This document shows positions 18,486 through 26,785 of a DNA stretch of 64,000 nucleotides, in pieces. Source of the stretch: Pseudoalteromonas aurantia 208 (lineage in GTDB: Bacteria > Pseudomonadota > Gammaproteobacteria > Enterobacterales > Alteromonadaceae); the NCBI RefSeq assembly GCF_014858725.1, contig NZ_AQGV01000012.1:1302001-1366000 (forward strand), in the 5' to 3' direction. The translations under genes were made by a program, and so were the position numbers. Position 1 is the first letter of the stretch. Each line of letters begins with the position of its first letter. The notes under the pieces were generated by a model that did not search any database, was not told the DNA's origin, and worked only from the letters and a program-made list of their open reading frames with translations.

Positions 18486-20135
18486 TTACATATTTGGGTA
18501 ATTTGGGCCACCCGCACCTTCGGGCGTCACCCATGTAATATTTTGACTCGGGTCTTTAATATCGCATGTTTTGCAATGTACACAGTTTTGAGCATTAATA
18601 ACAAATTGAGGCTCATTGCTATCGTTTTCGGTTATCTCGTATACCCCAGCAGGACAATAACGCTGTGCCGGCTCGTCAAATTGCGCTAAGTTGACCTTAA
18701 TCGGGATAACTGGATCGTGTAATTGTAAGTGACATGGTTGTGACTCTTCATGGTTCGTATTGGATAGAAACACAGAGGAAAGCTTATCAAAACTGAGTGT
18801 GCCGTCGGGTTTTGGATAGTCAATTTTTATTGAATCTCGTGCTGACTCTAAAGTATCGTGATCAGCGAGATTATCTTTGAACGTAAAGGGCAATGCCCCA
18901 GAAAATAAGTTTTGATCTAACGTGTTATATGCACCACCAATAATTTTGCCGAACTTGTGCATCACAGGGCCAAAATTCCGAGATTGATATAACTCATCAT
19001 ATAGCCAACTCGATTTGAATTTTTCAGTGAAGGTACTGAGATCAGAAGCCGGTGACTCTGAAGCAAGGGCTTCAATGATTGAATCTGCTGCAATCATACC
19101 TGATTTCATTGCGGTGTGATTGCCTTTTATTTTCGCGAAATTTAAGGTACCGGCATCACACCCAACGAGTAATCCCCCAGGGAAATGCATTTTGGGCAAT
19201 GAATGAAAACCACCCTTGGCGATTGCTCTCGCGCCATAAGAAACCCGCTCAGCGCCTTGCAGCGTGTTTTTAAATACTGGGTGGTGCTTCATACGTTGAA
19301 ATTCATCAAATGGACTTAGGTAAGGGTTGGAGTAGTTTAAATCGACAATGAGCCCAACAACAACTTGATTGTTTTCTGCATGGTACATAAATGATCCACC
19401 ATGGGTATCACTTGTAAGTGGCCAGCCAGTGCCATGGACAACAGTACCTTCCTTATGTTGTTCAGGTGGAACCTGCCAAATTTCTTTAAACCCAAGTCCA
19501 TAATGTTGTGGACTTGTATTTTCGTCAAGCTTGAACTGTTTAATAAGTTGTTTACCTAAATGACCACGACATCCTTCAGCAAACACTGTGTATTTAGCTC
19601 GTAATTCCATGCCAGGCATGTAACTGTCTTTAGGTTGTCCGTTGTTGTCAACGCCCATATCACCAGTGACAATACCTTTTATTTGGTTATCTTCGCAAAT
19701 AATCGAATGTGCGCTAAACCCAGGAAATACTTCTACGCCTAAGTTTTCAGCTTGTTCAGCTAACCATCGACATACATTGCCCATAGAAACAATATAATTC
19801 CCATGGTTTTTAAATGTTTTAGGAACTGCTATGTGTGGAATGGATAAGGCTTTTTGCTCATCTTTAAATAGATAAATGTCATCTTGAGTGACTTTTGTGG
19901 TGATTGGTGCACCCATTTTTTTCCAGTCGGGAAGTAATTCATCAAGAGCTTTTGTTTCAAATACAGCACCAGATAAAATATGTGCGCCTACCTCTGATCC
20001 TTTTTCAACGACACAGATCATGAGTTCTTGTTCTTTTTCTTGTGCTTGTTGTGCAAGCCTAATTGCACAAGATAGTCCCGCAGGACCTGCGCCAACAACT
20101 ACTACATCGAATTCCATGGTTTCACGTTCAACCAT
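18486..20135 (-). CDS. Electron transfer flavoprotein-ubiquinone oxidoreductase
   Basis: 549 aa, full length. It passes electrons from reduced ETF to ubiquinone at the inner membrane, linking acyl-CoA and branched-chain amino acid oxidation to respiration. Seen: N-terminal FAD Rossmann motif VVVGAGPAGLSCAIRLA, and a C-terminal 4Fe-4S ferredoxin-like segment with YCPAGVYE and CVHCKTCDIKDP (four Cys), ending PEGAGGPNYPNM, the invariant tail of the family. Start 20135 is supported by GAGG upstream; an internal ATG six codons later is possible. It diverges from etfBA, and the shared 175-bp control region holds two LiuR-type boxes, so all three genes are probably co-regulated. Confidence 0.96.
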   Translation of the reverse strand: MVERETMEFDVVVVGAGPAGLSCAIRLAQQAQEKEQELMICVVEKGSEVGAHILSGAVFETKALDELLPDWKKMGAPITTKVTQDDIYLFKDEQKALSIPHIAVPKTFKNHGNYIVSMGNVCRWLAEQAENLGVEVFPGFSAHSIICEDNQIKGIVTGDMGVDNNGQPKDSYMPGMELRAKYTVFAEGCRGHLGKQLIKQFKLDENTSPQHYGLGFKEIWQVPPEQHKEGTVVHGTGWPLTSDTHGGSFMYHAENNQVVVGLIVDLNYSNPYLSPFDEFQRMKHHPVFKNTLQGAERVSYGARAIAKGGFHSLPKMHFPGGLLVGCDAGTLNFAKIKGNHTAMKSGMIAADSIIEALASESPASDLSTFTEKFKSSWLYDELYQSRNFGPVMHKFGKIIGGAYNTLDQNLFSGALPFTFKDNLADHDTLESARDSIKIDYPKPDGTLSFDKLSSVFLSNTNHEESQPCHLQLHDPVIPIKVNLAQFDEPAQRYCPAGVYEITENDSNEPQFVINAQNCVHCKTCDIKDPSQNITWVTPEGAGGPNYPNM

Positions 20136-20215
20136 AATTACCTCATTATCTTTGACGGTATTTTAACTAAAGCAGGACTTTAGTTTGTATAAAGTTAAAC
20201 TAAGGTTATTTTAGG

Positions 20216-20231
20216 TTGACGTTTACGTCAA
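20216..20231. promoter_or_regulatory. LiuR-type operator 1 (ETF divergent promoter)
   Basis: TTGACGTTTACGTCAA is a perfect inverted repeat of TTGACGT around a TT centre. It fits the MerR-family LiuR motif, which controls branched-chain amino acid and fatty acid oxidation genes in gammaproteobacteria. It sits 81 bp from the ETF-QO start. Confidence 0.7.
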
Positions 20232-20264
20232 CAGGAAGTAGTCTGAATCTATAAAATAAATATG

Positions 20265-20280
20265 TTGACGTTGGCGTCAG
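20265..20280. promoter_or_regulatory. LiuR-type operator 2 (etfB side)
   Basis: TTGACGTTGGCGTCAG is a second, imperfect copy of the TTGACGT inverted repeat, 49 bp from operator 1 and 31 bp before the etfB start. It is placed to control the etfBA promoter. Confidence 0.65.
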
Positions 20281-20310
20281 CGGTATGAATAACCAGATGA
20301 TGGAGTAACT

Positions 20311-21063
20311 ATGAAAGTACTTGTGCCAATCAAACGCGTGATTGATTACAATGTAAAGGCAAGAGTCAAGCCAGATAACACTGATGTTGATTTAACTAAC
20401 GTAAAAATGGCAATGAATCCATTCTGTGAAATTGCGGTAGAAGAAGCAATAAGGTTAAAAGAAGCGGGGACTGCGACCGAGGTTATTGCGGTTTCAATAG
20501 GTGATAAAGCATGCCAAGAGCAATTACGTACAGCACTGGCACTTGGCGCAGATAAAGCGATTCATATTCAAACCGACGCCAAATTAGAATCTCTTCATGT
20601 GGCAAAGCTTCTCGCCAAACTTGTTGATGAACATCAACCGGAATTGGTTATTTTAGGCAAACAGTCAATTGATTCCGATAATAATCAAACTGGACAAATG
20701 CTGGCAGCGTTAACACGACGTAGCCAAGGAACATTTGCGTCGAAAATGGTCATTGATGGTGGCAAGGCGCTTGTTACAAGAGAAGTTGACGGAGGCCTAC
20801 AAACTTTATCATTGTTACTACCAGCAGTCGTCACAACTGATCTTAGGCTTAATGAACCGCGCTATGCATCTTTGCCAAATATCATGAAAGCAAAGCGCAA
20901 GCCGTTAGAGGTCATTGAAGCTGACACATTAGGTGTTAACCTTACACCTCGAATCGAATTATTAAAAGTTGAAGAGCCAAGTAAACGACAAGCCGGTGTG
21001 ATTGTTGACAGTGTGGAAGAACTCGTATCTAAACTTAGAAATGAAGCAAAGGTGATCTCATGA
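20311..21063 (+). CDS. etfB: Electron transfer flavoprotein beta subunit
   Basis: 250 aa, the usual length. ETF is a soluble heterodimer carrying FAD and AMP that collects electrons from acyl-CoA dehydrogenases and delivers them to ETF-QO, encoded divergently here. Diagnostic segments: [14 protein letters not shown] at the N-terminus, the AMP-binding stretch [20 protein letters not shown], and the recognition loop [20 protein letters not shown] that docks with dehydrogenases. Start ATG 20311 follows GGAG. It overlaps etfA by 4 bp (ATGA), a translationally coupled operon. The upstream LiuR-type boxes suggest induction with branched-chain amino acid catabolism. Confidence 0.97.
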   Translation: MKVLVPIKRVIDYNVKARVKPDNTDVDLTNVKMAMNPFCEIAVEEAIRLKEAGTATEVIAVSIGDKACQEQLRTALALGADKAIHIQTDAKLESLHVAKLLAKLVDEHQPELVILGKQSIDSDNNQTGQMLAALTRRSQGTFASKMVIDGGKALVTREVDGGLQTLSLLLPAVVTTDLRLNEPRYASLPNIMKAKRKPLEVIEADTLGVNLTPRIELLKVEEPSKRQAGVIVDSVEELVSKLRNEAKVIS

Positions 21064-21986
21064 GTGTATTAGTCGTTGCAGAGCATGAAAATGGTCAGCT
21101 TAAAGCGGAGACCGCTAAGGTTATTAATGCTGCCCTTAAAGTGGCGGAAGGCGTTGATGTATTAGTTGCTGGCTATAATGTTGATGATGTTGTCCAATCA
21201 GCAGCCAACATAGCCGGAGTTACAAAAGTACGTGTTGTTGATAATGCGTTATTTGAATATCAATTAGCAGAGAATACCGCTGATCTGATTGTAGAGATTG
21301 CTGGTGGCTATACTCATATTTTAGCAAGCGCGTCTACTACTGGTAAGAACACGCTGCCACGTGTCGCGGCGCTATTGGATGTGTCACAAATATCAGAAGT
21401 CATAGATGTTATCGACAGCGAAACATTTAAGCGACCTATTTATGCCGGTAATGCTATTGCAACGGTTAAGTCGAACGAGGCTAAAAAGGTTATCACGGTT
21501 CGAGCAAGTGCTTTTGAAAGTCAGTCTGAACAAAGTGCATGTGAAGTCGAAATATTATCCTTGGCGTTAGATAATACCTTATCGAGCTTTGTGAGTGTCG
21601 AGCAAACAGAGTCAGAACGTCCAGAATTAAATGTAGCACCAGTTGTTATTTCAGGTGGCCGTGGTATGCAAAATGGTGAAAATTTTGCGCTACTAAATGG
21701 TATTGCTGATAAATTAGGTGCTGCCATAGGTGCTTCAAGAGCTGCGGTAGATGCAGGGTTTGTACCGAACGATATGCAAGTAGGCCAAACAGGTAAAATT
21801 GTAGCGCCTGACTTATATATAGCCGTTGGGATAAGTGGGGCGATTCAGCATTTAGCAGGAATGAAGGACTCCAAAGTGATTGTTGCTATCAACAAAGATC
21901 CGGATGCGCCTGTATTTCAAGTTGCAGATTACGGCTTGGTAGCGGATTTGTTTGACGTATTACCTGAATTAGAAAGTGCACTATAA
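21060..21986 (+). CDS. etfA: Electron transfer flavoprotein alpha subunit
   Basis: 308 aa, full length. It binds FAD through the C-terminal domain: [12 protein letters not shown], then [39 protein letters not shown] and [18 protein letters not shown] are all conserved. It pairs with EtfB, whose stop codon its start overlaps. A hairpin terminator follows. The set etfB-etfA plus divergent ETF-QO gives a complete electron path from flavin dehydrogenases to ubiquinone. Confidence 0.97.
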   Translation: MSVLVVAEHENGQLKAETAKVINAALKVAEGVDVLVAGYNVDDVVQSAANIAGVTKVRVVDNALFEYQLAENTADLIVEIAGGYTHILASASTTGKNTLPRVAALLDVSQISEVIDVIDSETFKRPIYAGNAIATVKSNEAKKVITVRASAFESQSEQSACEVEILSLALDNTLSSFVSVEQTESERPELNVAPVVISGGRGMQNGENFALLNGIADKLGAAIGASRAAVDAGFVPNDMQVGQTGKIVAPDLYIAVGISGAIQHLAGMKDSKVIVAINKDPDAPVFQVADYGLVADLFDVLPELESAL

Positions 21987-22017
21987 AATAAATAGGTAAG
22001 TATTAAATTCTGATTGT

Positions 22018-22050
22018 TAAGCCGTTGTACCGTTTGGTCGCGGCTTTTTT
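22018..22050 (+). terminator. Intrinsic terminator of etfBA
   Basis: AGCCG...CGGCT pair around a 16-nt loop, followed by six T, about 35 nt after the etfA stop. Confidence 0.7.
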
Positions 22051-22411
22051 ATTATAAGATAGAAGGTCACTAAGCGCCCTCTTGAAGGGACCTGTCCAGT
22101 AAATTAATGAAATATTAGCGCCGGATGCCAACCAAGAATAGTGGCTAAATTTCACGATAATATCCAATAAAAATATAATTCCATACTTAATTCCATATAA
22201 AGGCCTTAAATATACGAGTTTAATTAGTTGATTTTAGGCTGTGAATAAAACTGGGTAATACAAACGTATATAAGGTATTACGGCGAACAGCGTGAATGGA
22301 AAGTTCAAAGCATAAGAAGTTAAGCCACTTGCGCAATGGTGGCGACAGTGCGGACTAAGTAGGTGAAAATATGAGAAACCAATTTATGCAGCAAAATCGA
22401 GGTTTAAAATA

Positions 22412-22483
22412 ATCAAGCAAGTAATTGATGAGCATCACTCCATAGCAGACGTATCAGGCACTATCAGGTGGAGTAAACTGTAA
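22412..22483 (+). pseudogene. Remnant resembling IS3-family OrfA helix-turn-helix
   Basis: A short translated stretch beginning IKQVIDEHHSIADVSG ends at a stop and resembles the helix-turn-helix start of IS3-family OrfA proteins (pattern ...VVDxGYSVADVAxRLGVS). The flanking frame is broken upstream and no OrfB is recognisable. Very short, so chance similarity is possible. Confidence 0.3.
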
Positions 22484-22856
22484 GTTAGTATAATGAGGTG
22501 GGTTAGATAAGTACATAGGAAATGAGGGTTGAGTACAAGTTACAATATCGAGTGGATAGCGACATGAGGTTAGCGAATAAACACACAAATGGTGTGAGAC
22601 GTTTACTCAGGTGATAATTACTTACATATAGATGTGCTAACTATAAAAAATTTACTTTGAATACGGTATAAACTTTCGAGAAACCTGAACGTCAGCGCAT
22701 TAAATCTATAGATTTTGGTCGTCTAAAGTTACCTTAACGTTGAGGTAAGATAATTGAATTCTCTATATGGTGCTAATGCCTAAATTACGCTAGACTAATT
22801 ATTGAGCGATTTGGAAGTGTATCTCAAGGATGACGTGTTTCATGAAATAAAGCAGT

Positions 22857-22885
22857 AAGGCACTAGAGAATATTAGTGCCTTTTT
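22857..22885 (+). terminator. Orphan intrinsic terminator
   Basis: GGCACTA (22859-22865) pairs with TAGTGCC (22874-22880), followed by TTTTT; AAGG/CCTT extends the stem. No protein gene precedes it within 800 bp, so the terminated transcript would be non-coding or a decayed gene. Confidence 0.6.
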
Positions 22886-23157
22886 CAGCGGTTAAAAACA
22901 AATCAAAAAAATCAACTTAAATATCAAGTTTTTATGACTATTCTTGTTCTCCTTTAGTACCATATCATGACGCTGGCAGTTGTTAAATCGAGTACTCAGA
23001 TGTAGCGATAATATTAGTATCTGTACGCTTTTATTAAACAAGATGAAATCGTAATCTCTAATACAAAATTATAAAATACTGTTATTGAAATACTTTTTAA
23101 GTGAAATATACATGACAAAAAGATGAATGTTTTTTTACTAATTTTATTGGGTAAACT

Positions 23158-23244
23158 ATGTTTTACTCTTGGTTTTTCTCTCTCTTTTATCTAGTTGTTT
23201 GTATGTTTTCGTGTTTTTTATCCCTTTTTGGGTTTGAGCAATAA
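23158..23244 (+). CDS. Possible 28-aa hydrophobic micro-protein
   Basis: ATG 23158 to TAA 23244 encodes 28 residues, almost all hydrophobic (MFYSWFFSLFYLVVCMF at the start), enough for one membrane helix. The ribosome binding site is weak (TTGGG at about 10 nt). Such a frame can arise by chance in T-rich DNA; reported because it lies in an unexplained region. Confidence 0.2.
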   Translation: MFYSWFFSLFYLVVCMFSCFLSLFGFEQ

Positions 23245-23584
23245 ATATTGCGGTTAATGACATTGCACCGAATGATGGAATATGATTTATTTAATACTGA
23301 GCTTACGGAAAGACTTCAGTTAGAAAAGGCTGAACGCAGTGTTCAGAGGTAATCAAATATAGTTTGATAAGTCACTAGTCTAAAATATTCAACAATAAAG
23401 GTGTGAAAGGTACACATCGGATGAAAAATTATTAGCATTTATAAAGTCATTAAACTAGGTGTAGTTGATGTACTAAAAATTGGAATAAGTTTGATATTTA
23501 TGGCGTTATTAGCTATTCGTTAAATGTTGTTGTCGAATTTGATAGCAACATCATTGAAGATATGAAAGGTGAGGATTTTTACCT

Positions 23585-23755
23585 ATGAAGAGACAGAAAA
23601 GAGACCGTTTAGAAAGAGCACATTCTCAAGGTTTTAAAGCTGGATTATCGGGGCGGTCTAAAGATTTATGTCCATACCAGCAAATCGAGTCACGTTCTGA
23701 GTGGCTTGGTGGATGGCGAGAAGCCATAGATAATAGAAATATGTTTAAAACATAA
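23585..23755 (+). CDS. rmf: Ribosome modulation factor
   Basis: 56 aa from ATG 23585 behind a GAGG site, shorter than usual ORF cut-offs. It begins MKRQKRDRLERAHSQGF and carries LSGRSKDLCPYQ and SEWLGGWREA, which are nearly identical in spacing and residues to E. coli RMF (55 aa). RMF binds the 30S subunit near the anti-Shine-Dalgarno region in stationary phase and dimerises 70S ribosomes to inactive 100S particles. It converges on fabA with a shared bidirectional hairpin, a gene pair common in Alteromonadales and Enterobacterales. A short, possibly structured leader precedes it (ATGTTG/CAACAT stem at about 23524-23553). Confidence 0.97.
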   Translation: MKRQKRDRLERAHSQGFKAGLSGRSKDLCPYQQIESRSEWLGGWREAIDNRNMFKT

Positions 23756-23772
23756 TAAATAGAATTCATGAG

Positions 23773-23804
23773 ACAACAGAGCCCCTTATATGGGGCTTTG
23801 TTGT
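23773..23804. terminator. Bidirectional terminator between rmf and fabA
   Basis: ACAACAGAGCCCC (23773-23785) pairs with GGGGCTTTGTTGT (23792-23804) with one mismatch over 13 bp. It lies between the converging rmf and fabA stops. Confidence 0.75.
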
Positions 23805-23818
23805 TTATAAACAAAAAT

Positions 23819-24334
23819 TTAAAAAGCGCTGGTATCTTGGAATAAACCGACTTTCAAATCTTTTGCTTCATAGATCACGCGTCCATCAACTTCAACGGTG
23901 CCATCAGCCATACCCATAAATAACTTACGCTTAATAACGCGTTTCATATCCAATCGATATGTCACTTTCTTTGCGTTAGGCAAAATTTGACCCGTGAACT
24001 TTACCTCACCCACACCCAGTGCGCGGCCAAGACCTGGTCCACCGGACCAACCTAGGAAGAAACCTACTAACTGCCACATAGCATCTAGTCCTAAACAACC
24101 AGGCATTACTGGATCACCTTTAAAGTGGCAGTCGAAAAACCACAAATCAGGGTTAATATCAAGTTCGGCAATGATAAGACCTTTACCATGCTCGCCGCCA
24201 TTATCGTTGATCTCTACAATACGATCCATCATAAGCATATTGTCGCTAGGTAAACGGCAGTTACCTTCGCCAAACATCTCGCCTTGACCACAAAGTACTA
24301 ATTCTTCTTTTGTATAGCTATTTTTTGGTTCCAT
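23819..24334 (-). CDS. fabA: 3-hydroxydecanoyl-ACP dehydratase/isomerase
   Basis: 171 aa, the exact family length. FabA dehydrates 3-hydroxydecanoyl-ACP and isomerises trans-2- to cis-3-decenoyl-ACP, the entry to unsaturated fatty acids. The catalytic His is in [14 protein letters not shown] and the Asp in [16 protein letters not shown]. Cytoplasmic dimer. Monocistronic, facing rmf. A perfect FabR-type operator lies 37-54 bp upstream of the start, so repression by FabR in response to unsaturated acyl chains is likely. Confidence 0.97.
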   Translation of the reverse strand: MEPKNSYTKEELVLCGQGEMFGEGNCRLPSDNMLMMDRIVEINDNGGEHGKGLIIAELDINPDLWFFDCHFKGDPVMPGCLGLDAMWQLVGFFLGWSGGPGLGRALGVGEVKFTGQILPNAKKVTYRLDMKRVIKRKLFMGMADGTVEVDGRVIYEAKDLKVGLFQDTSAF

Positions 24335-24370
24335 AGTTCACAATCTTTGCTTAAAAATCCACGCTACTCT

Positions 24371-24388
24371 AGCGTACACTTGTACGCT
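24371..24388. promoter_or_regulatory. FabR-type operator upstream of fabA
   Basis: AGCGTACACTTGTACGCT matches the FabR pattern AGCGTACA-NN-TGTACGCT; the palindrome extends to 24369-24390 with CT/AG. FabR is the TetR-family repressor of fabA and fabB. It is 37 bp from the fabA start codon, at promoter distance. Confidence 0.8.
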
Positions 24389-24528
24389 AGACAACTCCGA
24401 ACAGTTAAATTTCAATTTTCTATAAGAATAATTCGCATTTAAATTGAATTCTAACCACTTATATAGGCGATTTTTATCTCAAAAATCTTTATAATATCGC
24501 CAGAATTAAACTAATTTATCGGAAGTTT

Positions 24529-25389
24529 ATGATCCTTTTTGTAGATGCTCTAACCGTGATCGATTTTTCTTACTTGTGTAATCAACGAGGTGCAGTAGGC
24601 GAAAGCTGGATCGTTGATTTAACCCTTCATGGTAAACTCAATGATGAGTCCATGGTTTTAGATTTTGCATTAGTTAAAAAGCAAATAAAAAAAATTATTG
24701 ATGAAACAATAGATCATAAGCTTGCGATAGCAAGTCTTGATGTCGAAGGGCATGTTAATGATATCAATGGGCGAGTAGAGTTAGACTGCACTTTTGGTGG
24801 GCAACATCATTTAGCAATGAGTGCCCCGAGTGAAGCTGTGTGTTTGCTTCCATGTAAAACGATTAACGAAGAATCTGTTATTGAATTTTTAAAGTCGGTT
24901 ATTATGCCGAGTATGCCTAATAACGTTAAAGATATAGGTATTGAGTTAAGACCAGAGCCTGCGACAAGTTTCTACTATCATTACAGTCACGGATTAAAGA
25001 AGCATGATGGTAATTGTCAGCGAATCGTTCATGGGCACCGCTCTCTGATCGGGATTTCTTTAGATGGGATCAGTATGCCAAGACTTCAGAAAGAATGGGC
25101 GGCTAAATGGGAAGATATTTACTTAGGTACGCAAGAAGATGAGATTGATTCCGCAGCTGTAAAATATGTTGCGCCTTTTGCAAGTGATTATTGCTTTGCT
25201 TATGAAGCCGCACAGGGGTACTTTGAATTAGCCATTAGTAAAGACAGGTGTGATATTCTGCCTTGCGATACAACTGTTGAATGTATTGCTGATTATTTAG
25301 CTACCCAAGTCAAAAAGTCATATCCAATGCAAAAAGTAATGGTTAAAGCATATGAAGGAGTTGGGAAAGGAGCGATTGCATATGCTTAA
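24529..25389 (+). CDS. Tandem PTPS-fold protein (6-carboxytetrahydropterin synthase-like)
   Basis: 286 aa, about twice the length of QueD. Two tunnelling-fold (PTPS) domains can be traced. The C-terminal one (about 145-280) keeps the zinc site: His residues in FYYHYSH and the Cys-His-His motif CQRIVHGHRS, and the downstream TTVECIADYLATQV block matches the substrate-binding PT-x-E segment of QueD. The N-terminal domain lacks HGH. QueD makes 6-carboxytetrahydropterin for queuosine/preQ0. Whether this long form does the same or acts in another pterin reaction is open. It leads a short operon, overlapping the peptidase gene by 8 bp. Start ATG 24529 follows CGGAAG. Confidence 0.8.
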   Translation: MILFVDALTVIDFSYLCNQRGAVGESWIVDLTLHGKLNDESMVLDFALVKKQIKKIIDETIDHKLAIASLDVEGHVNDINGRVELDCTFGGQHHLAMSAPSEAVCLLPCKTINEESVIEFLKSVIMPSMPNNVKDIGIELRPEPATSFYYHYSHGLKKHDGNCQRIVHGHRSLIGISLDGISMPRLQKEWAAKWEDIYLGTQEDEIDSAAVKYVAPFASDYCFAYEAAQGYFELAISKDRCDILPCDTTVECIADYLATQVKKSYPMQKVMVKAYEGVGKGAIAYA

Positions 25390-26209
25390 GCGGGCATTCT
25401 TTTTTACTGGTGCATTGCTGAGTACTTGTACGATAAGTGCGTTAGAATTAACGGGTCACCTCACTCAAGGTGGTATGGTGATTGGTAAAATAGAAAAAGT
25501 TCAATCTGTTGAGTTGAACGGACAAGCAATAAAAGTTACGAATGAAGGTCAGTTTGTTTTTGGCTTTGGACGAAATGCGCCCACAACACACACATTGTCA
25601 TGGGTAACAACCGATGAGAAACTACATTCCACTGAACTGCTAATTACATCGCGAACTTTCAATATAGATAGAATTACTGGTGTCGAGAAAAAGTACGTAT
25701 CTCCTCCTGATTCGGTATTAGAGCGTATTAGAGCTGAGGCAAAGTCAGTGAGAGCTGCAAGAGCCAAAAGCTCCGACCTAGTGTATTTTTTAGATCCGGT
25801 ATTAAGGCCAGCCAAAGGTCGTATTTCTGGAGTTTATGGCAGTCAAAGGTATTTTAATGGCAAGCCTCGTAATCCGCATTATGGGTTAGACATTGCAAAT
25901 AAGACTGGCACGCCTGTTTGGGCGCCATTAAATGGAACTGTTGTATTTTCTGATAATGATCTCTATTACAGTGGTGGAACGGTCATCATTGACCATGGAC
26001 ATGGAATTACCTCAACCTATATTCATTTAAATAAAATACATGTAAAAGTTGGAGACAACATATCTGTAGGAGAGCATTTTGCAGATATTGGTGCTACTGG
26101 ACGTGTAACAGGCCCTCATTTGGATTGGCGTTTCAATTGGTTTGGAGAACGGCTAGATCCTCAATTATTAATGACTAACACACTGGCGAACAAAAGTAGT
26201 AAAAAATGA
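25382..26209 (+). CDS. Periplasmic M23 (LytM-type) peptidase
   Basis: 275 aa from ATG 25382, preceded by AAGGAG; an upstream in-frame ATG at 25352 would hide the signal peptide MLKRAFFFTGALLSTCTISA. An N-terminal beta region (about 20-120) precedes the peptidase domain (about 145-265) with HYGLDIA (zinc His and Asp), DHGHGITSTYIHL and GATGRVTGPHLDWRF. The usual HxH motif reads H-L-D, so the third zinc ligand is Asp rather than His, a variant I believe occurs in related gammaproteobacterial proteins. Likely cell-wall endopeptidase; if Asp cannot bind zinc it may instead activate amidases, as EnvC/NlpD do. Overlaps both neighbours. Confidence 0.85.
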   Translation: MLKRAFFFTGALLSTCTISALELTGHLTQGGMVIGKIEKVQSVELNGQAIKVTNEGQFVFGFGRNAPTTHTLSWVTTDEKLHSTELLITSRTFNIDRITGVEKKYVSPPDSVLERIRAEAKSVRAARAKSSDLVYFLDPVLRPAKGRISGVYGSQRYFNGKPRNPHYGLDIANKTGTPVWAPLNGTVVFSDNDLYYSGGTVIIDHGHGITSTYIHLNKIHVKVGDNISVGEHFADIGATGRVTGPHLDWRFNWFGERLDPQLLMTNTLANKSSKK

Positions 26210-26637
26210 CAGATTTAGAGAAAGAAAATATTATTGTAAAGCGTATCGAAGAGTCGGTAACATCCATTACTAAGACGGTTTTTCCGGGTAGAACAAATCA
26301 CCATAACACCTTGTTTGGCGGGGATGCACTCGCGTGGATGGATGAAGCAGCTTTCATTGCTGCAACTCGATTTTGTAGAAAACCGCTGGTGACGATATCA
26401 TCTGATCGTGTTGACTTTAAAGAAGCTATACCAGCAGGAACATTTGCCGAATTAGTATCGAAAGTAGTGCATGTTGGTAATACAAGTTTAAAGGTTGAAG
26501 TAAAAATCTATTTAGAGCGAATGCATAAAGATGATAAGCACTTGGCTATTTCGGGCAGCTTTACATTTGTTGCGGTAGACGACAATCATCGACCTACGCC
26601 TGTAGTATGTCAAAAAATGTTAGACGGGTTTAATTAA
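26206..26637 (+). CDS. Hotdog acyl-CoA thioesterase (BACH/YciA-type)
   Basis: 143 aa, third gene of the operon, overlapping the peptidase by 4 bp (ATGA). The active-site stretch HHNTLFGGDALAWMDEAAF has the Asn and Asp typical of YciA-like enzymes, and TISSDRVDFKEAIPAG completes the hotdog core. Hydrolyses acyl-CoA in the cytoplasm; chain specificity unknown. It is a different branch from the thioesterase at 17885. A weak GAAGG/CCTTC hairpin (about 26645-26683) follows. Confidence 0.85.
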   Translation: MTDLEKENIIVKRIEESVTSITKTVFPGRTNHHNTLFGGDALAWMDEAAFIAATRFCRKPLVTISSDRVDFKEAIPAGTFAELVSKVVHVGNTSLKVEVKIYLERMHKDDKHLAISGSFTFVAVDDNHRPTPVVCQKMLDGFN

Positions 26638-26785
26638 AAAGACGTAGGAAGGGCTCGTGTTAATAAAATCACGTCCTTCTTCCAAGAAGAAAGGAACACA
26701 TCATACTATTTATCTCAATTTAAATCTCTCTTAACATTTGCACAACGTTAATTTAAAGCTAATCATATACCATATGGGAGGTTCT

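Larger units (their letters stand above)
21987..23584. other. 1.6-kb stretch without clear genes between etfA and rmf
   Basis: No frame above about 60 codons reads as a known protein on either strand. Contents I can name: the etfA terminator (22018-22050), a decayed stretch resembling IS3 OrfA (22412-22483), an isolated hairpin plus T-run (22857-22885) that implies a transcript ending there, two tiny frames (23158-23244 hydrophobic, 23257-23352), and the rmf leader. Composition is AT-rich. It reads as a graveyard of a mobile element, possibly with an unrecognised small RNA. Confidence 0.6.

Noticed and set aside
22440..22885. CsrB-type regulatory RNA
   Set aside because: About five GGA triplets in about 450 bp is not enriched, and they are not clearly in hairpin loops; only the terminator is convincing.
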